The notes beneath the pieces are model-generated. The model saw nothing but the letters and a program-made list of their open reading frames with translations, was not told the origin of the DNA and ran no database searches. The translations under genes and the position numbers were made by a program. A stretch of 64,000 nucleotides of DNA from Planctomycetales bacterium. Its GTDB lineage: Bacteria > Planctomycetota > SZUA-567. Positions 36,259-47,527 of the stretch are shown here, in pieces; positions within the stretch are counted from its first letter, which is position 1; every line of letters begins with the position of its first letter. The DNA is taken from positions 48,465-112,464 of the forward strand of contig BNUQ01000002.1 of NCBI GenBank assembly GCA_025997475.1, in the 5' to 3' direction.

Positions 36259-36474
36259 AAATAGTCCCCATCCTTTTCCGGTGAACGCGCGGCGGACGCG
36301 AAAATCCGTTTATCGCGCGCAAGAAAAAACAAGGGCAAGTGTATGAAAAAGTCGCCGAAATCTAACGAAATTTTCAACTTTTTGCCGAATGAAATTTTAG
36401 CGCGGAAAGTTAAGAACGCGGAGTTTGACTTTTGCGACACGCAAAGCGCGACCGTCGGAGATTTTTCAATTTCT

Positions 36475-37263
36475 TCATTGCAACGGCATTGCCCGCTCCC
36501 GCCGCCAATTCCAATTTTCGTTGTCGTATTTTTCTTGGCGCAATTTTTCGGCGGCGGCCAACAACGGCGGCGACGACCTCGGCGGCGCGACGCGCCAATT
36601 TAATTGCCGCGCTTCCGCGGCGAGCGCCGCGGCGACTTCGCCGACCGGCAATTGCCGTCCGGCGACCGTCGAGAGCGTCACGCAAAAATCGCCGTGCGCG
36701 CGTCCGGCGCGATAGTCCGGCGCAACCGACGGATACCGCAAATAGCGCGACAGTAACGCTAAATCCGCCGCCGCCAAGAGCGCGCCGTGCACTAAAATCG
36801 CCGACCGTTTGCGCAGTTGCGCCGTGCCGCAAAATTTTTTCCCCGCGCCGCCGTCCGGTAGCGTCAAATCCGACACGCCGCTCATCATAACTTTTTGCCC
36901 GCAAATTTTTGCCGCCGCCGCGCCGACCGGCGCGAGAAGCGTCTGAAAACTTTCGCTAATCCCCGGCGCGTTGCCGCCGGCGACGACGGGCGTTAAAATT
37001 TCAAAACATAAAATGCCGGCGCCCAACAGCACCGCGCCGCCGCCGGATTGCCGACGATAAAGCCGAACGCCGTCGGCGCGCAAATTTTCGCCGACGACTT
37101 CCCGCGCGGCGTTTTGCGCCAGCCCGACCGCCACCGCCGCGGCGTCGGCTTGCCAAAAATAAATTTCGGTTTGCGCCACGCCGGCGGCGCACCGCGCCTC
37201 GCCCAGCGCTAACGCCGCCGCCACCGGTAAAATTTCCACGTTCATAATTTTTGCGCCAAGCAT
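36475..37263 (-). CDS. lplA: Lipoate-protein ligase A family protein
   Basis: A 262-residue BPL/LplA-fold protein. Seen: 'VRLYRRQSGGGAVLLGAGILCFEIL', matching the RRxSGGGxVxHDxGN lipoate/AMP site although the 'HD' is replaced by 'LG'; 'GVSDLTLPDGGAGKKFCGTAQLRKRSAILVHGALLAAADLALL', matching KxxGxAQ..rr...HGtlL with the catalytic Lys. These enzymes attach lipoate or octanoate to E2 and H proteins; closely related proteins transfer octanoyl groups (LipM/LipL), and the sequence does not decide between them. No lipoylated enzyme is adjacent. The start is uncertain: ATG 37263 or 37245, neither with a clear ribosome site. Confidence 0.78.
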   Translation of the reverse strand: MLGAKIMNVEILPVAAALALGEARCAAGVAQTEIYFWQADAAAVAVGLAQNAAREVVGENLRADGVRLYRRQSGGGAVLLGAGILCFEILTPVVAGGNAPGISESFQTLLAPVGAAAAKICGQKVMMSGVSDLTLPDGGAGKKFCGTAQLRKRSAILVHGALLAAADLALLSRYLRYPSVAPDYRAGRAHGDFCVTLSTVAGRQLPVGEVAAALAAEARQLNWRVAPPRSSPPLLAAAEKLRQEKYDNENWNWRRERAMPLQ

Positions 37264-37364
37264 AGAATTGAGAAACAGACGATTTTAACCGTTAGCGCCG
37301 CAAATTTTAATTGTTAATTTTTAACGATTATTTACCGTAGGCGTCAACCTCTCGGGAGTAAAAA

Positions 37365-37904
37365 ATGAAAAAAATTCGGAGCACGACGATTATTTCGGCG
37401 CGACGCGGCGGAAAAGTCGCGATTGGCGGCGACGGGCAAGTGTCGCTCGGCGACACGGTGTTGAAAAGTTCGGCGCGGAAAATTCGCGAGTTGATGAACG
37501 GCAAAGTGCTGGTCGGCTTTGCCGGCGCGACGGCGGACGCCTTCACGTTGCTCGAACGGTTCGAGGAAAAACTCGGCGAATACCCGAACAACGTTCGCCG
37601 CGCCGCGATTGAAATGGCGAAATTGTGGCGCACCGACCGCGTCCTGCGCCACCTCGAAAGTATGATGATTGTGGTTGACCGCGACTATTCGCTGATTCTC
37701 GGCGGTAGCGGCGACGTGATTGAGTCCGACGACGACATTCTGGCCATCGGCTCCGGCGGGCAATTCGCGACGGCGGCGGCGCGGGCGCTGATGCGCCACA
37801 CCGCATTGGACGCCGAACAAATCGTCCGCGAATCCCTGAAAATCGCCGGCGAAATCTGCGTCTATACCAACGACCAAATCATCGTGCAGACGCTCGGCGA
37901 ATAG
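37365..37904 (+). CDS. hslV: HslV protease subunit (ClpQ)
   Basis: A 179-residue proteasome-like peptidase. '[37 protein letters not shown]' carries the Thr that becomes the catalytic N-terminus after removal of the propeptide (here six residues, MKKIRS, against one in E. coli). '[20 protein letters not shown]', '[19 protein letters not shown]', '[16 protein letters not shown]' and '[14 protein letters not shown]' match the family throughout. HslV needs the ATPase HslU, normally encoded next door; hslU is not within this window on either side. 'GGGAGTAAAA' precedes the start. Confidence 0.95.
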   Translation: MKKIRSTTIISARRGGKVAIGGDGQVSLGDTVLKSSARKIRELMNGKVLVGFAGATADAFTLLERFEEKLGEYPNNVRRAAIEMAKLWRTDRVLRHLESMMIVVDRDYSLILGGSGDVIESDDDILAIGSGGQFATAAARALMRHTALDAEQIVRESLKIAGEICVYTNDQIIVQTLGE

Positions 37905-38075
37905 AGTTTAGAGTTTAGAGTTTAACTTAAAAATTGAACTAAATTTTACTCAAATTAAAAATTAAAAATTACCAATTAAAAATTGTGGTTGTCGCTTCGC
38001 TCCGCAATTTTAGTGGAGAGACGCGACTTCCGATATTTTTAATTTCTAATTTATAATTTTTAATTACGGTATGTT
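37902..38075. repeat. Intergenic heptamer arrays around a CGCTTCGC core
   Basis: GAGTTTA units overlap the hslV stop. TTAAAAA/TTGAACT/TTACCAA units follow, then GTCGCTTCGCTCCGC, then an inverted AATTT...AATTTTTAATTACGG arm. Bases 37921-37948 recur inverted at 2659-2686. Confidence 0.7.
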
Positions 38076-38120
38076 GTGGTTCATTTTGAAATCAAACTAC
38101 TATAACGGCGGCGCCCCCTG

Positions 38121-39791
38121 CTAATCGCCAATCAGTCGCGCCATAGTCGTCAGCGCGGTCAAGCCGTAGGCGCGGGCGACTTCCGCGAGGCGCGTCAGCG
38201 CGGCGGTGCGGGCGTTTTTGTCCGGCGCGTCGATGACGGTTTGTAAAATTTCCAGCGCGTAGCCGTAAGCCCACGCCGCCCGCAAGTCGCTGTCGGCGGG
38301 ATTAACCGCGCTCGCCGCCGGACGAAAATAAAATTCGCGCGGCGCGGCGTTCAATCCCGCCACACGGATAACGGCGCGCTCGCTCAACGCCCCGCGCCCG
38401 CGCAATATAAGCGGTTGTCCCCGATACAAATTCGGCAACACCCGCGGAAAAACCGCGGCGGCGCCGGTGCAATTCGCCGCGCAGGCGAACAACACCGGCG
38501 CTTCGTAAGCGCGAAAAAAATCCCGCATTTCCGCCGCCGCCGTCGCCGGCGAAGTTTGCCGTCGGAAAAACCCGCGCGACCGATACGCCAACAATTCCAA
38601 CAAATCCGCCCTGCCCTTGTCGCCGACCATAAACGTAAAAATCGAAAAATGGTCGCGTTGTGCGCGGCTAAAATCCTTGACTATTTGCCGGACTTCCTTC
38701 ACCCCGTAATTGGCGAAGCCGTCCGTGATTAAAAACACGTTGCACGGGCGTCCGTCGTCGCTCTGCCGCGCCAAAATCATCTGCGTAACGCGGAATAAAT
38801 CCGTCATATATTCGCCGTTCGGACGCGAGAAAAATTTTGACAAACTCGCCGGTATTTCTCCGGCGGGTAAAAAATCGGGACTGAATTGATGCACGCGCTC
38901 GCTGAATTTGACGACGTTCCAGCGGTCGCCCGCCGGTAAAGTTTGCAGATAATCGCCAATCGCCTCGCGCATCGCGCGAATCGCATCCGACGAAATGCTT
39001 TGGCTCACGTCCAACAAAAACAACACGTCTTTGGCTAACGCCGGCAACGCGCTGTCCGCACGCACCGTCAGCGACAATTGAAAATACGGCGACGGGTCGG
39101 CGGCGGTCGGCGGCGCGTAAAAAAGTTGCGCCGTCAAATCGTTTTCGAGCGACCGGCGCTCGGACGCGGGCGGCGGCAACGGCGGCATCGGCGGCATCGG
39201 CGCGGCGGGCGGAAAATCGGGCTTAAAATCAAACTGAAAATTTTCCGGCGACAACGGCGGCGGCGCGAAAACCGGCGCCGCCCAACGCAACGGCGGCGGC
39301 GGATTTTCATTCCGCCCGGACAGCGCCAACTGTTTTTCCACCGGCGCAAGGTATGAAGACGCGGCGGTTGCCGGACGGCGCAATTCCGGCAACGCAACGA
39401 CCGGTGCGGGCAACCAATTTTTTCCCGCCGCCGTCGGCGGCAGGTTTAACGCCGGTAGCGGCGGCACGGCTAACGCCGCGGGCGCGGCGACCGGCGGCAA
39501 TTCCGGCAAATGCGCGGCGGGAAGCAACGGCAAATTTTCCGCCGCGTGAGATTTACCCTGATAAAAATTTTCCGACAACGCTGGCGCGGTCAACTCCGGC
39601 AACGGGGGAGCGGTCAACGCGGGCGGAAGCGGCGTCAAATCGACGGCGAAAAGCCGCTCGACCTGCACGCGAAAATTATCCACGTCCCACATCACCCAAT
39701 GACCGGCGAGCAACAATAAAACGGTCGTCGCCGCGAGCGCGGCGCCGAACGCGACGGCGGCATCGGAACGAGGGCGCGGCGGAACGGGCAT
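38121..39791 (-). CDS. Membrane-anchored VWA-domain protein with Pro-rich stalk
   Basis: A 556-residue protein. One N-terminal transmembrane helix (VAFGAALAATTVLLLLAGHWVMW) is followed by about 190 residues very rich in Pro, Ala and Leu (PLPPALTAPPLPELTAP...), probably an extended stalk. Then comes a von Willebrand A domain (about 255-430): 'KDVLFLLDVSQSISSDAIRAMREAIGDYLQTLPAGDRWNVVKFS' has the DxSxS part of the metal site, and 'DGRPCNVFLITDGFANYGVKEVRQIV' has the later Asp. 'MTDLFRVTQMIL' may supply the Thr. VWA domains mediate metal-dependent protein binding. The C-terminal 100 residues (a beta segment and helices) are not recognised. Similar VWA proteins are common in planctomycetes. GGAG lies rather far (11 nt) upstream of the start. 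Confidence 0.75.
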   Translation of the reverse strand: MPVPPRPRSDAAVAFGAALAATTVLLLLAGHWVMWDVDNFRVQVERLFAVDLTPLPPALTAPPLPELTAPALSENFYQGKSHAAENLPLLPAAHLPELPPVAAPAALAVPPLPALNLPPTAAGKNWLPAPVVALPELRRPATAASSYLAPVEKQLALSGRNENPPPPLRWAAPVFAPPPLSPENFQFDFKPDFPPAAPMPPMPPLPPPASERRSLENDLTAQLFYAPPTAADPSPYFQLSLTVRADSALPALAKDVLFLLDVSQSISSDAIRAMREAIGDYLQTLPAGDRWNVVKFSERVHQFSPDFLPAGEIPASLSKFFSRPNGEYMTDLFRVTQMILARQSDDGRPCNVFLITDGFANYGVKEVRQIVKDFSRAQRDHFSIFTFMVGDKGRADLLELLAYRSRGFFRRQTSPATAAAEMRDFFRAYEAPVLFACAANCTGAAAVFPRVLPNLYRGQPLILRGRGALSERAVIRVAGLNAAPREFYFRPAASAVNPADSDLRAAWAYGYALEILQTVIDAPDKNARTAALTRLAEVARAYGLTALTTMARLIGD

Positions 39792-39805
39792 TGCGGAGTG
39801 TCTCC

Positions 39806-39903
39806 GAGTGAGCAGTGAGCAGTTAAAAGTTAAAAGTTGAAAGTTGTGGTCGCGGTTATTTCAACCTTCAACTCTAAACTTTCAACTTTTCGTTGCTCAC
39901 TGC
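39806..39903. repeat. Inverted heptamer arrays (GTGAGCA / AAAGTTG)
   Basis: GAGTGAGCAGTGAGCAGTTA plus AAAGTTA/AAAGTTG units on the left face CAACCTTCAACTCTAAACTT plus CAACTTTTCGTTGCTCACTG on the right. The stem is imperfect, with the loop GTGGTCGCGGTTATT. Confidence 0.8.
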
Positions 39904-40063
39904 CCGCGTTTTTTTTCGTCAAAATTGCGCGAAAAAAATCAAGTTTTTTTATTCGGTAACGGTTGAATCGGCGCGAGGCAATCTTACACTTCGCGCCCGT
40001 TTTGCGGGGACATTACCGTTCGTTTTTTAACCGAGTTATCTTTCAGGAAAGAGGGTATTATCT

Positions 40064-40282
40064 ATGGCTACCACCAAAAAAGCGCCGGCGGCAAAAGCCC
40101 CCGCGAAAAAAACAGCGGCGACGAAAGCGCCCGCGAAAAAAGTAGCGGCGGCAAAAGCCCCCGCGAAAAAAGCGACCGCCAAAACGCCGGTCAAGAAAGT
40201 CGAAAAGAAAGTGGAAAAAGTCGCCGCGTCCAAAGCGCCGGCGAAAAAATGCACGACCTCCTGCGGTTGCAAAAAGAAATAA
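40064..40282 (+). CDS. Lys/Ala-rich histone H1-like DNA-binding protein
   Basis: A 72-residue, extremely basic protein built from repeats such as KAPAKK(T/V/A)A, encoded by about 30-bp units, like the C-terminal tails of histone H1, chlamydial Hc proteins and similar bacterial chromatin proteins. It probably coats DNA in the nucleoid. The last 13 residues (KKCTTSCGCKKK) add three closely spaced Cys that could bind metal or form disulfides; this is unusual for such tails. GGAAAGAGGG lies upstream at ribosome-site distance, and a good terminator follows, so this is a free-standing transcription unit with signals strong enough for an abundant protein. Confidence 0.8.
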   Translation: MATTKKAPAAKAPAKKTAATKAPAKKVAAAKAPAKKATAKTPVKKVEKKVEKVAASKAPAKKCTTSCGCKKK

Positions 40283-40308
40283 TTTTTTGCGACGCCGCAA
40301 AACAAATC

Positions 40309-40336
40309 CGCGCCGATGTCCCCCGGCGCGTTTTTT
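40309..40336 (+). terminator. Rho-independent terminator of the histone-like gene
   Basis: Stem CGCGCCG (40309-40315) / CGGCGCG (40324-40330), loop ATGTCCCC, then six T. Confidence 0.88.
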
Positions 40337-40360
40337 ATTGGTTGGAGTTGACCCGCTAAA

Positions 40361-40473
40361 TACGAATTAAAAATTACAAATCAAAAATGATGGAGTTTTA
40401 TGCATTAAATTCGCTTCGTGAAATTTTTAAGCCCAATCCGCCATTCTTTCTTAATTCTTAATTTTTAATTACC
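40361..40473. repeat. Intergenic repeat with GGAGTTT core
   Basis: TACGAATTAAAAATTACAAA units, then TGGAGTTTTATGCATTAAA, TTCGCTTCGTGAA, AATCCGCC, and a right arm of TTCTTAA/TTTTTAA units running to the stop of the glycosyltransferase gene. Confidence 0.7.
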
Positions 40474-41565
40474 CTACCGGTATTTTCCGTTCGCGATTTT
40501 GCCGAAACACTCCAACAACTTCGCCGCGACGACGCGCGAGGAAAATTCTTTTTCGACGCGCGAGCGCGCGTTATACGCCAGCGTCGCCCGTTTCAGCGGA
40601 TTTCTCAGCAGGTCGCTAATCGCCTCGCTCATCGCTTTCGCGTCCTGACTTTTCACCAACAAACCGGTTTCGCCGTCTTTGACCAAATCGAAAATGCCGC
40701 CCACGCCGCTCGCCACCACCGGCACGCCGCTCGCCATCGCCTGCAACACCGACAAGCCGAAACCCTCGCGATGCGTCGGCTCCACAAAAACGTCGATGTT
40801 CATCAAATTGTGCGAGCCGCCCATCGTGCTGAACGAAAAAGTCAGTCGGTTGTCGATGCCGAGTCCGCCGGCTTCGTCGCGCAAATACTGTTTGTCCGCG
40901 CCCTCGCCCATAATCAAAAATTCGACGTCAAAGCCCTGCGCAATCACTAACGCCGCCGCTTTGAGAAAATCGCGTTGTCCTTTGTTTTCGGCTAACGTGC
41001 CGTAAGTGCCGACGACCAACGTCCGCGTTTTTTGGTCCGCGTTGACCAGCGGGCGCGCCGGGGACGCCGGAAATTGCCGCAAGTCCAAGCCGTTCGGCAC
41101 GATAAAAACGCGCTCTTCCGGCAGACGCAAATGCAAGATCAGCGGCGTGCGAATCGCGTCCGACAAGGCGACGACGCCCCAGTTGACCTGATTCAACGGC
41201 AGTTTATGCAGATATTTTTCGCCGTCGGTGCGGTTGACCGTCAGCGCCAGCGGCGCGCCGCAACGTTTCGCGACGGGGACGCCGAGCGCCGCGACTTCGA
41301 CGCAGGTCGTGTTGACGATTTCCGGCTTAAATGCGCGCGTCAGTTTACGCCCGCGCCAGTCGAACCAGCCGCCGAGTCCGGGCAAGACGTATTCGGAAAT
41401 TTTGCGCGCGTCGATTTTGCGGAACATTCCGACCCGCTCGCCGCCGCGCGGCGCGACGACCATTATTTCACAACCGGCGGCGACTAAATCCGGCAACAGA
41501 TTCAGCGTGGCGAACGCCGCGCCGGAGAGACCGAAATCGGGAAGGATTTGCAGGATGCGCTTCAT
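40474..41565 (-). CDS. Family 4 glycosyltransferase
   Basis: A 363-residue GT-B glycosyltransferase. The N-terminal domain starts 'RILQILPDFGLSGAAFATLNLLPDLVAAGCEIMVVAP' (acceptor side, glycine loop). The C-terminal GT4 domain has 'TLVVGTYGTLAENKGQRDFLKAAALV', 'EFLIMGEGADKQYLRDEAGGLGIDNRLTFSF' and 'IDVFVEPTHREGFGLSVLQAMASGVPVVASGVGGIFDLVKDGETGLLV', which includes the E(x7)E nucleotide-sugar motif. It transfers a sugar with retention of configuration, probably to cell-surface polysaccharide or lipid; donor and acceptor are unknown. No partner genes are adjacent. Confidence 0.88.
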   Translation of the reverse strand: MKRILQILPDFGLSGAAFATLNLLPDLVAAGCEIMVVAPRGGERVGMFRKIDARKISEYVLPGLGGWFDWRGRKLTRAFKPEIVNTTCVEVAALGVPVAKRCGAPLALTVNRTDGEKYLHKLPLNQVNWGVVALSDAIRTPLILHLRLPEERVFIVPNGLDLRQFPASPARPLVNADQKTRTLVVGTYGTLAENKGQRDFLKAAALVIAQGFDVEFLIMGEGADKQYLRDEAGGLGIDNRLTFSFSTMGGSHNLMNIDVFVEPTHREGFGLSVLQAMASGVPVVASGVGGIFDLVKDGETGLLVKSQDAKAMSEAISDLLRNPLKRATLAYNARSRVEKEFSSRVVAAKLLECFGKIANGKYR

Positions 41566-41572
41566 CGGAGAA

Positions 41573-41700
41573 TTTAGAGTTGAGAGTTGAGAGTGATGAA
41601 ATTTGGCGCTCGATTAAGTGATTAAAAATTCAGGTTACGCGCGCCAAAATTACGCGAAGCGAATTTGAAAATTAAACTCCACCATTTGTAATTTTTAATT
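41573..41700. repeat. Intergenic repeat with heptamers and AAACTCC end
   Basis: TTTAGAG/TTGAGAG units (41573-41595), a 17-bp motif CAGGTTACGCGCGCCAA (41631-41647, also at 49576-49592), ATTACGCGAAGCGAATTTG, AAACTCC and TTTGTAATTTTTAATT. MITE B begins immediately after it. Confidence 0.7.
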
Positions 41701-41861
41701 AGACCTGTTCTAAACCTACGAGTGAGCAAATGTTCGTGTCTAATTTTTCGTTCCGCAAGGAAAAATGACGAAGCAATACCGAGAGTATTGCAAGGAATTT
41801 TGACGCGGCGGGACGGAAAATTAGCCGAAAATTTGCCGCGAATTGGTTGTCGAACAGGTCT
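41701..41861 (+). mobile_element. 161-bp palindromic MITE-like element, copy B
   Basis: AGACCTGTTC ... GAACAGGTCT with ATT on both sides. The left context GTAATTTTTAATT and the right context ATTGCTCT join, if the element and one ATT are removed, into GTAATTTTTAATTGCTCTT, which is found uninterrupted at 731-749. This is therefore a filled/empty site comparison showing insertion with a 3-bp ATT duplication. Central hairpin: GCAATAC-CGAGA-GTATTGC. Confidence 0.88.
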
Positions 41862-41879
41862 ATTGCTCTCACAACGCTC

Positions 41880-42305
41880 TTACAAAAATTTTCCCATCAT
41901 CGCTTTCACGTCGCCGACCAAGCGCACGATTTCGTTTTCGCTATCGACGAGCGCCTGCGTCAGGAGCGCGTTTTCGTCTTTGCGGGCTTGCAATTCGACC
42001 AGCATTTTATATCGCGCGGTCTCGTCCTGCGGCGAGCGGTTGAGCAAACGTTGGCGCAATTCGCGTTGCGCTTCTTTGGCTTCGCGCAACGCCAACACGG
42101 TTTTCGCTTCAAGTTTACGCTGGCTTTCCTCTAAAATCGCGTTGGTGGCAAGGGCCGTGCGCAACTCGCGGTTCAACCGCTCGACCTCGCGCCCCAATCC
42201 GTCTTTCGTCCAGCGCGCCGACGGCGCCGAGGGTTCGCGGCGCGCGTCTTCCAAGCCCGCCAAAACCGAGCGTTTTTCTTCCAAATCGTTTGCAGACGGC
42301 ATCAT
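41880..42305 (-). CDS. Small coiled-coil protein
   Basis: A 141-residue protein from ATG 42305 (AGGAC upstream). After a short polar N-terminus it is one continuous heptad-rich helix: 'LGREVERLNRELRTALATNAILEESQRKLEAKTVLALREAKEAQRELRQRLLNRSP' then 'ARYKMLVELQARKDENALLTQALVDSENEIVRLVGDVKAMMGKFL'. There is no signal peptide or membrane helix, and no family is recognised. It is flanked by MITE B downstream and a heptamer hairpin upstream, so it forms a single-gene unit. Codon use matches its neighbours; it is probably a real structural or adaptor protein. Confidence 0.65.
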   Translation of the reverse strand: MMPSANDLEEKRSVLAGLEDARREPSAPSARWTKDGLGREVERLNRELRTALATNAILEESQRKLEAKTVLALREAKEAQRELRQRLLNRSPQDETARYKMLVELQARKDENALLTQALVDSENEIVRLVGDVKAMMGKFL

Positions 42306-42327
42306 CGTGGTTTGTCCTGTATGGGGG

Positions 42328-42467
42328 AAAATTAACAATTAACAATTAACAATTGACAATTAACAATTGACAACGGTGGAGGTTGACGGTCAAAATCGCT
42401 TCGCGCCGTTTTGATAATTACTTCTCAATTGTTAATGGTTAATTTTTAATTGTTAATTGCTCTTTTT
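42328..42467. repeat. Inverted (TTAACAA)n arrays around GGAGGTTGAC core
   Basis: Left: AATTAACAATTAACAATTAA with ACAATTG variants; centre: GGAGGTTGACGGTCAAAATC, GCTTCGCG; right: TTGTTAATGGTTAATTTTTA and TTGTTAATTG. The arms are complementary. Confidence 0.82.
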
Positions 42468-42561
42468 TATTTATCGGCAAAATTCCGTCCGCGCCGTTAC
42501 GCTCTTTGCTAATAGTTGACGGCGGGCTAACATTGGTAGGTCCCGCTTGCGGAAAAAATTT

Positions 42562-46077
<3,516 letters not shown>

Positions 46078-46079
46078 AG

Positions 46080-46195
46080 CAATTAAAGATTAACAATTAA
46101 AAACTAACCATGGCGGAGTTTGATGATTAAAAATCGCTCCGCGAAATTTTAATAACCAACTCCTTAATTGTTAATTGTTAATTGTTAATTGTGAA
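46080..46195. repeat. Inverted heptamer arrays around GGAGTTTGATG core
   Basis: Left: CAATTAAAGATTAACAATTA; centre: GGCGGAGTTTGATGATTAAA, ATCGCTCCGCGAAATTTTAA; ACTCC; right: TTAATTG units (four). The arms are complementary. Confidence 0.8.
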
Positions 46196-46226
46196 TTTTC
46201 TAAAACCGAAAAATCAGGAACCAAAA

Positions 46227-46970
46227 ATGTCCGGCGATTTATACGGGATTGTTTCCGACATTCACGGCAACGCCGAGGCGTTCGCGGCGGCGCTGGCGGC
46301 GATGAAAGAATTGGGTGTGACGAAGATTTGTTGTCTCGGCGATATTGTCGGCTACGGGGCAAGTCCGGTGGAATGCGTCCAAGTGGCGCGCGACCACTGT
46401 CAGTTCATCATCCGCGGCAATCACGACAGTCAGGTCTTGCCGCCGCGCCATCCCGATATGCGCGCCGAAGCCCTCGCCGCGCTCGAATACGCCGGCAAAG
46501 TTTTATCGCCCGCCGATATTGAGTGGCTGAAAAATTTGCCGACGCTCCTGACGCCGGACGAGATGTTTATCATCTGCCACGGGGCGTTGACCGACCCCGA
46601 CGATTACATTCTCACCACCGAAGCCGCGCTCACCAATTTGAATTTGTTGGAGCGCCGCAATGACGGCAAAAATCTTTGCTTTTTCGGCCACACGCATCTG
46701 CCGATGGCAATCACGCGGCACGGCGCGAAAACCAATCTGACCGCCGGCGGGAAAATAATCATCGACCCGACGAAATCTTATCTCATCAATCCGGGGAGCG
46801 TCGGACAACCGCGCGACAAATCGCCGCTCGCGTCGCTGGTTACGTATTCGCCGTTCGACGGTAGCGTAACCTGGCACCGCCTCAACTATGACACCCGCGC
46901 CGCGCAGGAAAAAATGAAAGAAGCCGACTTGCCCAAATGGCTCTGGCAACGACTGTCGCTCGGTAAATAA
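46227..46970 (+). CDS. Calcineurin-like metallophosphoesterase (YfcE/MJ0936-like)
   Basis: A 247-residue phosphodiesterase. Metal-site motifs are complete: 'GIVSDIHGNAEAF' (DxH), 'CLGDIVGYGASPVECV' (GDxxxYG), 'IIRGNHDSQV' (GNHD), 'FIICHGAL' and 'CFFGHTHLPM' (GHTH), with 'LINPGSVGQPRDKSPLAS' at the end as in the YfcE/DUF2437-type branch. It is cytoplasmic, with no signal peptide. The natural substrate is unknown; related enzymes hydrolyse phosphodiester or 2',3'-cyclic bonds in vitro. The start at 46227 follows AGGAA; further upstream the frame reads through the repeat. Confidence 0.85.
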   Translation: MSGDLYGIVSDIHGNAEAFAAALAAMKELGVTKICCLGDIVGYGASPVECVQVARDHCQFIIRGNHDSQVLPPRHPDMRAEALAALEYAGKVLSPADIEWLKNLPTLLTPDEMFIICHGALTDPDDYILTTEAALTNLNLLERRNDGKNLCFFGHTHLPMAITRHGAKTNLTAGGKIIIDPTKSYLINPGSVGQPRDKSPLASLVTYSPFDGSVTWHRLNYDTRAAQEKMKEADLPKWLWQRLSLGK

Positions 46971-47043
46971 GCGTGGCGGTTCAATATAAAGTAGAAATTG
47001 ACGCTGAACCGGCAATCTCCGATAACCTCTTCCCGCCGCAATT

Positions 47044-47436
47044 TTATTTGCTTCCATACACTTTTTCGCTGTCGAAGACCTTGACGCCTTGTTCGGCGAG
47101 CGCGCCGGCTTCGGTAACGCGCCACGAGAAGCAACTGCGATAACCGGTGTGGCAGGCACCGCCGTTTTGTTTGATTTTGATGAGCAGGGTGTCGCGGTCG
47201 CAATCCAAAAACACCGCCTTGACTTCTTGCGTGTGCCCCGAGGTCTCGCCTTTGACCCAATATTTCTGGCGACTCCGGCTCCAATAAGAGCAAAGTTTTT
47301 TTTCCAACGTTTCGCGCAAACTGTCGCGATTCATATACGCCAACATCAGCACTTCGCCGGTTTCGTCGTCCTGCGTGATGCACGGAATTAAACCGTCGGC
47401 GTTGTATTTCAGCTTGTCCAAAAATGACCAGTCCAT
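47044..47436 (-). CDS. hisI: Phosphoribosyl-AMP cyclohydrolase
   Basis: A 130-residue HisI, third step of histidine synthesis (PR-AMP to ProFAR). Seen: '[30 protein letters not shown]', '[53 protein letters not shown]', containing the zinc/magnesium ligands (DCDxD and the two Cys CHTGxxSCF). The HisE pyrophosphohydrolase domain often fused behind it is absent, and no other his gene is in the window. A strong AAGGGGGG ribosome site precedes the ATG. Confidence 0.96.
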   Translation of the reverse strand: MDWSFLDKLKYNADGLIPCITQDDETGEVLMLAYMNRDSLRETLEKKLCSYWSRSRQKYWVKGETSGHTQEVKAVFLDCDRDTLLIKIKQNGGACHTGYRSCFSWRVTEAGALAEQGVKVFDSEKVYGSK

Positions 47437-47451
47437 TTGTCGCCCCCCTTA

Positions 47452-47524
47452 TCAATTAAGAATTATGAATGTTTGTGCAATTTTTAAGTCCAATCCGCCG
47501 CTCGTAATTTTCAATTCGTAATTT
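47452..47524. repeat. Short heptamer repeat between hisI and murI
   Basis: CAATTAAGAATTATGAATG on the left and CGTAATTTTCAATTCGTAAT on the right, with AATTTTTAAGTCCAATCCGC between. Confidence 0.6.
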
Positions 47525-47527
47525 CGC

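Noticed and set aside
30991..36264. Several plus-strand open frames opposite the pseudokinase gene
   Set aside because: They are Arg-rich shadows in GC-rich DNA without start signals; the minus-strand frame is continuous for 1950 codons.
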